Assembly (NCBI RefSeq): GCF_030052815.1
Contig: NC_079496.1
Coordinates: forward strand, 42,309,593 to 42,373,592
Reading direction: 5' to 3'
DNA from: Hevea brasiliensis
Lineage: Eukaryota; Streptophyta; Magnoliopsida; Malpighiales; Euphorbiaceae
Length of the DNA stretch: 64,000 bases
This document shows positions 1-10,194 of the stretch, piece after piece. Numbering within the stretch: the stretch's first letter is position 1; every line of letters starts with the position of its first letter. A program made the translations under genes and the position numbers. The notes below the pieces were generated by a model, which worked only from the letters and a program-made list of their open reading frames with translations, had not been told where the DNA came from and made no database searches.

Positions 1-1060
1 GTGTACTACCCCTACCTCTACCTTTGCCTCTACTAACTGATGGTGAACTCTTTGGGGTAGAAACTTGGGTTGATCCCTTTGGTGTAGTAAATGATCCAGA
101 ATGACCTGGATTTACATAATCCCTAGCAAAATGGCCGCCTCCACAGCTTAAAACATGCTCCTACGGCTCTATAGCATACCCCACTATGTGGTTTACCACA
201 AGTTTCACAAAGTCGATCCGACAGCGCATTTACGGGTTTCTGTTGAGTTTCTTGATCGGATCGAGGTGGTTTCTGTCAAAAGATCTATCTCTACCTGACT
301 TCTTACTATCTCTGTCAGATCCCCAAAGTTTTTCCTCTTTCCAAGAGGGACCACTAGAACTCGCTCACTGACTTTCCTCTTTTTCTCGCTTTCTCCGATT
401 TCTTTTTCTCAAGAGCCGCTTGATTCAATTCTTTCTAATTCTAGTGCTTGAGAAATAAGTTCAGAGAAGTTGTTATGTTTGAATCCGACCACTTGTAACT
501 GATACTAGGCTTCAAGCCGGTTTCAAACCTCTTACATCTCTCCTACCGGTAGAAAGTAGACTTATCGCATAATGGCTTAGGCGGAAAATTCTCTTTCATA
601 CTCACCACCGATCGCCCCCTGCTTGCACTTAGGAACTCTTGCAGCTTCCGGTCTACATAAGCATCGTGACATATTTCGCTGAATTCTCGAGGAAGTCATT
701 CCATGTTAGCACTGCAGTTCTACTGCATCGTGGGAATGGTTTTCCACCACATAAGCATCTCCCTATAGTAAGGATACCGAGTACTCAACCTGAGCTCTTC
801 TGCATAATGCAGCTTCTTGAATACCCTATCCATCCTCTCTAACCATTGTTCACTTCTAGAGGATCTATCGTCCCTTAAACTCAGAGCCCCATACTTCATC
901 AATTTGTCATATTGTCTAGCGTAAGACCGTGGTTGTACCACCGAGTCTCATTGGGGCTTGAGTAGGCACATTACCATCCATTTGTTGGAACATTGCAGCC
1001 CGTCACGAGCGAATCGAAAGCAGAATCGCAGATCGCAGGGCCGGTGTCACTGAACCATCG
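1..1060 (-). pseudogene. Degenerate Ty3/gypsy gag (capsid and zinc knuckles)
   Basis: The minus strand encodes a broken Gag, the structural protein that packages element RNA. The stretch 941-720 translates as a capsid segment with the motif SEQWLERMDRVFKKLHYAEE, which aligns with NWLDRTGRVLKQLHCTPEQ of the gypsy gag at 61435. Around 212-120 lie the pieces of two zinc knuckles: CETCGKPHSGVCYR followed, after a frameshift, by CGGGHFARD. A double knuckle of this sort is typical of Tekay/Del chromovirus Gag. The frame shifts several times between 720 and 120, so I call it a pseudogene. The Gag start is not clear; it should lie near 1060-1000. Residues are seen directly; the lineage is an inference. 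Confidence 0.7.
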
Positions 1061-1304
1061 ACATTATGTAGGGTCAGCATCCCCTTGCACCTCAGCCTCT
1101 ATAGATTGATCGACTGAACGATCACCCTCTTCCATAGTCAATTCGAGGATCTTAGACCTCCTGTACAATAATACAAGGAGATTTCCTCCCGTTAGTGCAT
1201 ATTTATAATGTAATGTACTGTATGTATCAAACAATGATATTGAGCAGTTGTACTGTGAAGAAAGAATATTCAAATAACAAGTGAAAACAGAATTTAAAAA
1301 CTTT

Positions 1305-1316
1305 GCTCTGATACCA
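1305..1316 (-). promoter_or_regulatory. Primer-binding site of G1 (tRNA-iMet)
   Basis: On the minus strand this reads TGGTATCAGAGC, the complement of the 3' end of initiator tRNA-Met that primes minus-strand DNA synthesis in many plant retrotransposons. It lies 8 bases inside the LTR end at 1325, a slightly longer gap than the 5 bases seen in G7. Confidence 0.85.
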
Positions 1317-1920
1317 CTAAAACATGTCACACCCTACCCCTTTGTAAGGCATAACATGATCCCGTAGTATACCTAATGAATTACCAACTCCGCTTCATCG
1401 ATAACCCATTAAATATACTACAAGGGATTTTAAAAACTTTTCTTACTTCTTTTACAAAGGGTGAGCACTATTTACAGGTGTTAAAAACCTTTTTGATATG
1501 AAGTGATAGAACTAACACATTTGAATTATTTGGAATTTCTGTAAAAATTTTGGCAGAATGCGATCTGTGTTTTGGATAAAACAGTTCTTCAGAAAACCTG
1601 TAAGAAGCACTTCAATTATTTTCCAAATCTCAACTCCAATACATTTCTCAACACAACAATTTATCAAGTCAAATCCACAGTGGTTTTTCAAAGATTGAGA
1701 TATGAGAAATATAATACAATTTGTACAAGCCAAAACCACTCATAATTATTTTACAAGTCAAATGTACAATTTGGATTTACAAATGCTCAAAAACAACAAC
1801 AAAATATACATACAAAGGAATATACATTACAAGACAAAATGCAAAATATTGGTATACTTTATACTGTAATCCTCATTGGATGTACTAGCGCCTAGTCTCA
1901 CGCCTGCCTATCTCTCTACT

Positions 1921-1968
1921 GCGATAAAGAATAAAGCTATCATTTGAGACAATGTCTCAGTGGTGCAC
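1921..1968 (-). other. Hairpin pair in G1 LTR
   Basis: The first hairpin has stem TGAGAC/GTCTCA with a 3-base loop at 1945-1959. The second, at 1921-1940, is weakened to about four pairs (GATA/TATC). The position matches the hairpin pair of the other gypsy LTRs near the LTR 3' end, but the stem sequence of the first hairpin differs from them, with compensating changes. Confidence 0.6.
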
Positions 1969-2107
1969 AACATTAACCAAATATAATTTTAAATCACAAT
2001 TCATAAATCATATCAATAGTGGATACTTAAAACCATAGTTAAATTCAAGACAATGAATGTCATAAGGAATTTAAACTCCAATTCACAAATTATCAAAATT
2101 CATAATA

Positions 2108-2310
2108 ACACAATTTAGTCAAATAGCTTAAGAATACCGTATTGCCAATTCATACACAATTTGATCAAATTACTGAATAACACAGTTTTTCCAATCAATG
2201 ACACAATTTGATCAAGTAACTGAATAATATCGTTTTGCAAATCAATAACACAATTCGATCAAATAACTGAACAATACAATGTTGCCAATCAATAACACAA
2301 TTTAGGTCAT
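2108..2310. repeat. 47-bp tandem repeat in G1 LTR
   Basis: The phrase ACACAATTT(G)ATCAA recurs at 2108, 2154, 2201, 2248 and 2295, a period of 46-47 bases, giving four full units and a partial fifth. The other family B copies do not show it at this length, so it is probably a local expansion. Confidence 0.75.
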
Positions 2311-2354
2311 GAAACAAAGTTTTCCATATATGCCGTGTTGTACACCACGACAAG

Positions 2355-2535
2355 ACATACTCACCCCAATAATCGAAATCAATGAGGGAGGAAGCTAGCT
2401 ATCTAATGAGTACTCATTCATACTCACCTCAGACTGGGAAGTCAAAGAGGGAGGAACATAATCATACTCACCCCAGACTGATAAGTCAAAGAGGGAGGAA
2501 TAATCACACTCACCCCATTAATGGAGGAGGAACAT
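2355..2535. repeat. Imperfect tandem repeat, 42-64 bp units, in G1 LTR
   Basis: Units built of CATACTCACCCCAGACTG followed by AAGTCAAAGAGGGAGGAA start at about 2355, 2419, 2463 and 2505. The spacing is irregular (64, 44 and 42 bases). There is no coding content; an open frame starting at 2521 is incidental. Confidence 0.65.
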
Positions 2536-2810
2536 AATATCCGTGTCATGCCAATTGTGAGTCAAAACAATTCCAAACATTTTATTCAAATGATCCGTAA
2601 GAATCCAATAAATTTCCAAAGTTATAATTTCATTCACAAAATGGCAACACAATTCGTAATTCACTTCAATTTCCACAAAAACCATTTACAGTGCTTTTCA
2701 ATCAATAAGTATCCATCAATATCATTCAAACAATTTTTCACAGTTTCAAACTATTCACAATGTTTTTCAATCAATAAGTGTCCACCAAACACATTTCCAC
2801 AATTTAAAAC

Positions 2811-4904
2811 TGTTAGTAGTATGCCCTAGAGCATATCATTTAGTATGTATCTTGTACATAATTTTATTAATAAAAGGCATTTCCACTTTTCCGTTTACAT
2901 AATATATTTATGTGTAATAGAAAAGGTCCATTGATATTTTGTTAGAAATATTATTCTTAAGTTGTTAAGAATATGAGTGACAATATTTCTAGCACAAAGT
3001 ATCATAAATAGGTTCACAATCGAGGATACTTCATAATAAGGACATGACTTATCCAGAAAGATTGTATTCATGTTTGTTCCTAAGTTATTTAAATGAGATA
3101 TAAATAAGATGGAATGGTGAGTCTCATGCCATATAACAAACTTGATAGGCACTTATAAATGATAAGTAGGCCGAACCAGTGACACTTATGACAAGCACAT
3201 GGAGTTTACTCTTGTCAATGTTTTGTCATAAATCATATCAGTGCATATAATCTTTAGACCTGAGATAGCACAGTTATCTTGTATATAGGTAGTTTGAGTT
3301 TGATACTGCTTTCATACTTGTACTGTGTATGGGTATATGGGCATCTGTTGGCTCCTACTAGTTATATATGGAGGTAGGTGTTGATCAAGATGGAATCTGT
3401 TCCTCTAAGTAAATAGAGTTAAAATCCTATGTTCATTTAATTGTTCTTGATGTTTCAAGTTCTGGCCAGACAGATAGATTTATTCGTAAAAGAGTTTCGA
3501 TGAGAAAATCTTTTAATCAAGAACTGGAATTAAAAGAGAACATAATATTCATAGCAAATGGAGTTTGACATAAACCATGACTCCAGCTTGAGTTGGGATT
3601 TTGTAACAGAGAGATTCTAGTGCATGGTAACATATGATTATAGGTTCATTTAAGGTAAACCTTATTACTAATTGGGTGGCCATGGCATACTATGCTAGGT
3701 GTTAACCATGGTCTATGAGGTTCATAAAATGATTTAGAGAAATCATTTATGGTAAGAAAGAGTTATGATGATATTAAGAGTTGATATCATGTCTCATTGC
3801 CAATTAGTGATGAGCCTAGTAAGTCACACACATACACAAGTTATCACCTATTTAAATATGATTTAATTAATTAATTAAAGAGTTTAATTGATTAATTAAA
3901 TAGATTTGGTTTGCAATCAAATTGCAAAGTCCCTAGCATGACTTGAAACCAAATCTAGATTATTGGATGTAGTATAAATTAAATTTATATTTAAAGTGTT
4001 TAAATATGAATTTAATTGATGAGAAATTAATTAATAGAGATTAATTAATTAATTTATATTTGATATAAATTAATTAGAAGAAGAAAATAATTATTTTGGG
4101 TTAAGAACTCAAAATTAAGACACAGGGGCATTTTGGTCATTTTGCAGAGTGACACGTGGCACCATGAGATGGTGACACATGGCATAACACATAAGCTTGC
4201 CAAATATTTTTAATCATGTAAGATGATTAAAATCAAGATTAAATATAGGTTTGACACTTGGCACAATGTGATTGGGTCACTTAAACCTAGAGCTAATCAA
4301 AAGGTGACATGTGGCTAGGGTTTAATGTGTTAACCTAGCTATTTAAGTGGGGTTATGAAAAGAAAACACAACCAGCAGCCTCTCCTCTCATATGTCACGC
4401 CACTTTGAGCCTCTCCAGCTATTTCTCTTCATCTCTCATCAATTCAAAGAGATTAGCCATCAATCTCTTGAATTAAGAACACTAGAAATTGTTTCTAGTG
4501 TCCTGTTTGCATCTCTAATCTCTTAAAAGGCAGAACTTGAATTTCTAATTAATAGAAAAGGCTTTAGAAGCTGTTCAAGGGCTGCCATAGGTGTTCTTGG
4601 TGTGGACAAGCTAGAGGGACAACATCCGTGTCCTCAAGACGAATCTCAAAGGCGCACACGCTGCAAAGACATCAAGAGGTTAGTGTAATCGTTCTTTATT
4701 TATTCTAGGTTCTAAAATTAATCTGATTAATTTTAAAATCTTAAATGGCAAATACAGATCCAAAAACATATTAAAAGAGTTTTAATATGTTGTTTATCAT
4801 TGAAATCAAATAGATAAAAATAAATCTTGCATGGTGCATGTGACCCAGGTGAAAATTTTTGAATTCAATGGTATAATCTTGTGTTTTTCACGCCCGCTCC
4901 TTCA
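2811..4904 (+). repeat. C1 5' LTR (2,094 bp)
   Basis: It begins TGTTAGTAGTATGCC and ends CGCTCCTTCA, and is the copia LTR family found six more times in this window. It contains an AT-rich palindromic block of TTAATTAA repeats near 3862-3902, a cluster of TGACACGTGGCA-like motifs at 4150-4316 and a TATA-like box at 4339. No protein-coding gene is seen; an 85-codon antisense open frame at 3152-2895 is discussed under findings. Confidence 0.93.
4150..4347 (+). promoter_or_regulatory. C1 U3 promoter: four G-box-like motifs and TATA box
   Basis: Four copies of TGACA(C/T)(G/A/T)TGGC(A/T) lie at 4150-4161, 4173-4184, 4252-4263 and 4305-4316; the first is TGACACGTGGCA, with a perfect ACGTGG G-box/ABRE core. 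A TATA-like CTATTTAAG follows at 4339-4347. The same four motifs at the same spacing, with a better TATA (CTATATAAG), occur in solo LTR S5 at 55540-55738. G-box cores bind bZIP and bHLH factors in plants; regulation here is inferred. Confidence 0.65.
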
Positions 4905-4906
4905 AT

Positions 4907-4917
4907 TGGTATCGAGC
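4907..4917 (+). promoter_or_regulatory. C1 primer-binding site with one base missing
   Basis: It reads TGGTATCGAGC where C2, C3 and C4 read TGGTATCAGAGC. The A of CAG is absent. If real, this weakens pairing with initiator tRNA-Met; it may instead be a consensus error (see findings). Confidence 0.8.
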
Positions 4918-6675
4918 CACTATATTTGCCATTTAGATTGTTGTTTATATATTTGAATTGTGTGTTTGATCATGAGATCAAGAGATTCATTGCTGGTTGG
5001 ATCATGAGATGTGGCGTCACACATGGAGAAGCCACCATTGGTGGCGGCAACAATGGTTCCATGGGTGATTCAAGGTTTGGCTTTTAATTCTGCAATTGTT
5101 GTATGATCTAAGGCCTATTCTTTGACTAATTAAAGTGTTTAATTAGTTGTTTTAATCACACAATTAAATTATGATTCAAATCAGAATTTTAAAAATGTTT
5201 GAATGTGATTCAAATCTGAATTTTAAAAGTTGTTTGAATGAGATTCAAATCTGAATTTTTAAAGTTGTTTGAATCATATTTAAATCTGATTTTTAAAATT
5301 GATTCAATAAAATTCAGATCTGATTTTTAAAAAATATTTGAATGTGATTCAAATCTGATTTTTAAAAAATGTTTGAATGTGATTCAAATCTGAATTTTTG
5401 AAGTTGTTTGAATGTGATTCAAATCTGAATTTTTAAATTTGTTTGAATGAGATTCAAATCTGAATTTTTAAATTTATTTGAATCATATTCAAATCTGAAT
5501 TTTAAGTTGAATATGAGATATTCAATTTAATTTAAGAATGTATGTTTTATTTAATTGTTAAATAGTGATATGCATGATGGATGATCATGGACTATAAAAG
5601 ACCAATGTGATTGGATTTATTTCTTTTATGTTTCTTTGGGATTGTAAATTAATTAATTTATTTTAATTTATTTTGGGCATGTATTATTAAGTTTGTAATA
5701 TTTTGGGTTGTAATTTCATTTATTTAAGTTCTTGTAAATTCGCTTGGTATGCCAAGGATTACTATGTAATATTGGATTGCAAGAAGTTCAAGGAGGTCAA
5801 GAGCATTGGTGGGACCAGTGGGAGGAATTCAATATCAAGTGTTGATTATGTACTCCTTCAGCAACTCTTGTAAAATGAATGAATGAAATGCACCTAGGAA
5901 TGCCCCGATTCAATTCTTGGTGGCTCGAATTGAATCCCTTAGAAAGTCCATGATCATACCATATTTATCGCTTATCCATGAATGCATGAGATGTATGGGA
6001 ATGTATGCAATTATATGATATATGCATGCTAAATGGATAATGTGCAAAGTGAGACCTTAATAGTAATTAGGATGGCTATAAAATCTTCCAAACAAATGAT
6101 TAAGTTGGAAATGCTATAATTAAAGTAATTATAACATAAGCCCTCCATTGGGGCAATTATTTTAAGAAATTTTAAATAGTTGCATGAGATGCAATTAATT
6201 TAAGAGATTTTCTTAAGAATAATTGTTAAGCATGAGATGTTGTAATTATGTAAATGGTTTGGTGGCCAATATTGGATGTACTGAGGACATTAAAATTATT
6301 TGCATAATTATCGCTCAATGGGATCAACTTAACTAATGCAAGATAAGTCAATATTGGATGTACCGAGATTTTGAGCATTAGGGGCTAGTAAAGGATTGAA
6401 CCTCACATGAGATGTGATGGGCAAGGAGTTGCTCACTTATAGTTTATTGTAATTCCAATAATGGATGTACCGAGGATGATCAATAGAATTATAAGAATTC
6501 AATCACCCACTAGAAATCCATCCAACTAGGATTTCGCTTTCTACTTTGGAAGTGTAGGATTCGCTAAGTTAGTGGGAGGACCAATTTGATTAAAAGACCA
6601 TAATCATTTTGGTTAATTACATGATACATTTACTAATTAATCTGGTTATTTTCTGCAATTAATTTTCCGATAAAA
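4918..6675 (+). other. C1 untranslated leader
   Basis: About 1.76 kb separate the primer site from the gag ATG. The leader is conserved in C2 and C3 apart from tandem-repeat length. It contains a 35-bp minisatellite at 5165-5510 and three spaced copies of ATGGATGT(A/G)C(C/T)(T)GAG near 6272, 6352 and 6462. No long open frame is present and I infer RNA-level roles such as packaging or translation control. Confidence 0.7.
5165..5510 (+). repeat. 35-bp minisatellite, about 10 units, in C1 leader
   Basis: The core GATTCAAATCTGAATTTTTA recurs at 5173, 5207, 5242, about 5277, about 5311, 5346, 5381, 5416, 5451 and 5486, a very even 35-base period. The same array has about five units to the right of S1 in C2 and about one in C3 (near 32820). 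Confidence 0.88.
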
Positions 6676-7500
6676 ATGAGCACAAAACAACCACCACCAT
6701 CCAATATCCTTGCAAGCATACTTGATCACAACAGTTGACAGGACCTAACTGTCTGATTGGCTAAGAAATTTGAAACTTGTCTCAACCTTGAACATATAGG
6801 ATATGTTCTATATTCAAATGTTCTGGTCCCTTACCTCCAGAGGCCACACAAGAGGAACATGAAACTTTGGACAAGTGGAAGGAGCATAATATGAGAGCTA
6901 AGTGTTACATGCTTGCTTCCATGAGTAATGAGTTACGTATAAAGATGAAACATACAGAGTGCAAGAGAGATCCTCCTTCACCTACAAGAGTCAGTATGGT
7001 GAGCACAAAGATAAATGCTAGGTATGAGATATCTAGGCAGCTATTCCGCATGAGGATGTCCGAGGGATGTAATGTTGGAGATCATGTCTACAAGATGATT
7101 CGGTGATTGAGCAGCTTGGAACATCTTGACTTCCACATGGATTTCCAACTACTAACGGATTTGATCCTTCATCCCTTCCCGAGTCTTTGGGAATTTTGTG
7201 ACAAATTTCCGTATGTCTAAACAGAATGCACCTTAGCTGAATTACTCAACATGCTGGTTATTGCCCAAAAGAATATGCTGTGCAATAAAGGAAAAGAGGT
7301 AGCTTTGTTGCATCTTCTTCTCACTGGAAAGTCCAACAAGAAGAAGGGCAATAGGAAAAAGAAACCTCGATTCTTGGTCCTTCCAAGAAAATAGCTAAAC
7401 AGTAAAAGGAAGACTAAAGTCGATGGAGGCAAAGGAAAGTGTTTCCACCGCCAACAGAAAGTGTTTCCATTGCCAAGAAAAAGTGTTTCCACCGCCGAGT
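6676..7500 (+). pseudogene. C1 gag, broken
   Basis: This is the copia Gag reading region, starting at ATG 6676 (matching the start used in C2) with the N-terminal motif QPPPSNILASI. A UBN2-type gag segment follows, with WKEHNMRAKCYMLASMSNEL near 6873-6950 and RYEISRQLFRMRMSEG near 7022-7070. Frameshifts occur near 6735, 6960, 7100 and 7300. The zinc knuckle is destroyed: instead of CX2CX4HX4C there is a 22-base sequence repeated three times (7436-7501), which shifts frame with every unit. The protein cannot be made as read. Confidence 0.8.
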
Positions 7501-7501
7501 A
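7436..7501 (+). repeat. 22-bp triplication at the C1 zinc-knuckle site
   Basis: AAAGTGTTTCCA starts at 7436, 7458 and 7480, exactly 22 bases apart. It encodes the first part of the zinc knuckle (KCFHC) in the intact copies. The rest of the knuckle is lost and the protease deletion joint follows directly at about 7498-7510. Confidence 0.8.
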
Positions 7502-7539
7502 AAGCAATCTAAATGAATGCAATGCCATGGTGAAAACCA

Positions 7540-8430
7540 ACTCAAGTTCAAAATATATTTGGCACTTAAGGTTATGTCATGTTGCGTAAGATAGGATTAC
7601 AAAATTGGAGAAAATGGGGATTTTATCCTCATTGGGCTCTGAGCCTACTCCAACTTGTGAATCTTGCCTTCAAGGCAAAATGACTAGATTACCCTTTGTT
7701 GGACAAGGGCTAAGAGTGAAAATATTTTGGAACTAATACATAGTGATGTATGTGGTCCGTTTAAAGAAATGGCTAGAAGGGGTTTTCATTATTTTATTAC
7801 CTTTATCGATGATAAATCAAGGTTTGGGTATTTGTATTTGATGAAATACAAACATGAATCCTTTGAAAAGTTCAAAGAATTTAAATCAAGTAGAAAATCA
7901 AACAGAAAAATATTAAAGCTCTTCGATCGATCGTGGAGGTGAATATTTGAGTAATCGAATTTGATGAATACTTGAGAGAGCATGGCATTGTTTTTCACCG
8001 ACTCTCCAGAACGCCACAACCGAATAGTGTATCCGAAGGAGAAATCGTACCTATTGGATATGGTACGTAGTATGATGAGCTATACCGATATGCCAATCTC
8101 CTTTGGGGATTTGCATTAGAATCGACTTTATATATTCTGAATAGGATTCCATCAAAATCGCTTCTTCCACACCTTATGAGATATGGCATGGAAGAAAACC
8201 AAGTCTTAAGCATGTTAAGATTTGGGGTTGTCCAAATTTATATCAAAAGTCAACACCGATAAATTGGAGACCATATCGTAAAAGGTCGATTTGTTGGATA
8301 TCCAAAAGATAGTTTTGGATATTATTTTTATTTGCCTACTTCACAAAAGGTTGTGATAAGTAGAGATGCCACATTTCTTGAACAAATGCTTGTTCAAGAA
8401 GGAGGCAAAGGAAGGCAAATAGAGTTAGAA
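7540..8430 (+). pseudogene. C1 integrase, broken
   Basis: The copia integrase inserts element cDNA into the genome. The region starts with the GAG-pre-integrase HHCC part (WHLRLCHV near 7558, then CESCLQGKMTRLPF near 7660-7690) and continues into the catalytic core with IHSDVCGPF (first Asp) near 7738. The second Asp segment and the Glu segment are recognisable at the DNA level near 7925 and 8020-8040, but in shifted frames. Many short differences from C2 and C3 create CG dinucleotides and frameshifts. A C-terminal part (GYPKDSFGYYFYLPTSQKVV) is visible near 8297-8355. It is not functional as read. Confidence 0.78.
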
Positions 8431-8546
8431 TTGGAGAATTCGACCAAACAATGCATCGATGGATATAGATCCATCTAGTCAACCTATACCCATTGATGAA
8501 ACATCTACACTGCTCCTCGTAGAACAACTGTGTATCTCACCCACTA

Positions 8547-9439
8547 GTGAGATATGGTTTTCTTCATGAAGAAGAACAAGAGTTGTCTACTCATGAAGAA
8601 GTAGATCATGGAGATGATCCACTTACCTATGAAGAAGCTATATCAGATATAGACTCTTCAAAATGGATTGATGCTATGAAATCCGAGATTGATTCCATGT
8701 ATAAGAATCAAGTTTGGGATCTTGTTGACCCACCTAAAGGTATTGTACCTATAGGGAACAAATGGGTTTTCAAGAAGAAAATTGGTTCTGATGGAAAGGT
8801 AGAGACCTATAAGGCAAGGCTAGTAGCAAAAGGGTTTCGCCAAAGGCAAGGAATAGACTATGAGGAGACTTTCTCGCCTGTTGCCATGCTTAAATCAATT
8901 AGGATTTTATTAGCAATAGCTGCATACTATGATTATGAGATTTGGCAGATGGATGTCAAAACAGCTTTTCTTAATGGATACATTGAAGAAAACATTTTCA
9001 TGGAACAACCTAAGGGATTTGAATCCCAAGATGGTTCCAAGGTATGCAAGCTAAAGCGATCCATTTATGGGTTGAAACAAGCTTCGAGGAGTTGGAACAT
9101 CCGTTTTGATGAAGCCATTAAATCTTTTGGTTTTATAAAAAATGAGGATGAGCCATGTGTATATAAGAAGGTTAGTGACAGTGCTATCACTTTCCTTGTC
9201 TTATATGTGGATGACATCTTCGTTGATGGGTAATGATACAGTATGTTGACGACTATAAAGGTATGGTTGTCAAATACATTCTCCATGAAAGACTTAGGGA
9301 GGCAACCTATATTCACGGGATTCGCATCTATAGAGATAGAGCGAAAAGAATAATTGGTTTATCCCAAAGTCTATACTTGGAAAAGGTGTTAAAGAGGTTT
9401 AACATGCTTGATTCCAAGAGAGGATTGTTACCAAAGTGA
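8547..9439 (+). pseudogene. C1 reverse transcriptase, frameshifted near the catalytic centre
   Basis: The RVT_2 reverse transcriptase of Ty1/copia copies element RNA into DNA. A long open stretch of 228 codons (8547-9233) contains NKWVFKKKIGSDGKVETYKA, ARLVAKGFRQRQGIDYEETF, MDVKTAFLNGYIEE, YGLKQASRSWN and the active-site LYVDDI. Just after YVDD the frame runs into a stop at 9231-9233, where C2 and C3 continue; the rest (LGEATYI-like, RDRAKRII, LYLEKVLKRFNM) lies in another frame at 9233-9439. The catalytic residues of the fingers and palm are present, so this domain decayed late. It is the best preserved coding part of C1. Confidence 0.88.
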
Positions 9440-9985
9440 GACATGGTATCCACCTTTCTAAAGAGATGTCTCCAAAGACACCAAGAAAGAGATAAGATGG
9501 CCAGATTCCATATGCTTCGCTATTGGAAGTTTAATGTGTGCGATGTTGTGTACTAGGCCGGATATCGCATATCTCGTTAGTTTGACTAGCGGTATCAATC
9601 CAATCCAGTTTGGAACATCGATAGTCATCAAGAATATCCTTAAGTACTTGAGAAGAACTAAGGATTTATTCTTGATTTATGGAGGTGGAGACTTGCAATT
9701 GGATGGTTATACCGATTCGATTTCCAATCGATATCGATGATAGAAAGTCTACCTCTGGATATGTGTTCATTTGTAATGGAGGTGCGATCGGTTGGAAGAG
9801 TTTCAAGCAGAGCACGATTGCAGATTCCACTCATCGAGGTCGAGTATATTCTCGCATCGATGTCGCAAAGGAAGTCGCTTTGGATAAAGAAGTTCGTGAT
9901 GTAACTTACAGAGTTCCTTCCATTGAGTCGCCAGTTCCATTACATCGTGACAACAATGGAGCAACACATGTGCTAAGGAACTAAG
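9440..9985 (+). pseudogene. C1 RNase H, broken
   Basis: This is the Ty1/copia RNase H that removes RNA from the RNA-DNA hybrid. Pieces CTRPDIAY (near 9550), DGYTDS (near 9700), DDRKSTSGYVFICNGGAI (9736-9790) and KQSTIADST (near 9808) are spread over two frames. Compared with the C3 copy at 44421, bases around each CAG or CTG are altered to CG. Non-functional as read. Confidence 0.78.
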
Positions 9986-10184
9986 GTCTCACCAAAATCC
10001 AAAAACATAGAAAGGCACTACCACAATATCCGAGATATAGTTGGGCAAGGCGATATATCCATGCATAAAATTAACATCACCTGAAAAATCCAATGATCCA
10101 TTCACTAAGCTTTTGTCACAAGTTCGCTTAGACCAGATCTTGAGAAGATGGGTCTAAGGTATTGTAATGAATGGCTCTAGTGCT

Positions 10185-10194
10185 AGTGGGAGAT
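10185..10194 (+). other. C1 polypurine tract
   Basis: AGTGGGAGAT lies directly before the 3' LTR start, the usual place of the plus-strand primer. The same string precedes the C3 3' LTR at 45074-45083. Confidence 0.75.

Larger units (their letters stand above)
1..1324 (-). mobile_element. Ty3/gypsy element G1, internal region (5' part)
   Basis: This is the 5' internal part of a minus-strand Ty3/gypsy element whose 5' LTR lies immediately to the right. It runs from the primer-binding site near the LTR, through untranslated leader, into gag; the rest of the element lies left of the window. Orientation is shown by the primer site, by Gag-like translation on the minus strand and by the LTR polarity. 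It is not a functional element as read, because the gag frame is broken. Confidence 0.8.

Noticed and set aside
1305..1316. Possible tRNA gene fragment (GCTCTGATACCA)
   Set aside because: Only 12 bases match a tRNA 3' end, next to an LTR: it is a primer-binding site. The same holds at 4907, 29185, 32521, 45639 and 61316. No cloverleaf-forming tRNA gene was seen.
2521..2829. 102-codon plus-strand open frame
   Set aside because: It lies in the G1 LTR and runs into the copia LTR start at 2811, has low-complexity composition and no recognisable domain; chance in AT-rich repeat DNA.
5165..5510. CRISPR-like array of regular repeats
   Set aside because: The 35-bp units are contiguous with no unique spacers, inside a plant retrotransposon leader; it is a minisatellite.
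7217..7540. 107-codon antisense open frame over C1 gag
   Set aside because: It is antisense to the lysine-rich and zinc-knuckle part of gag; a similar antisense frame occurs over gag in C2 and C3. It is a shadow of the sense coding sequence.
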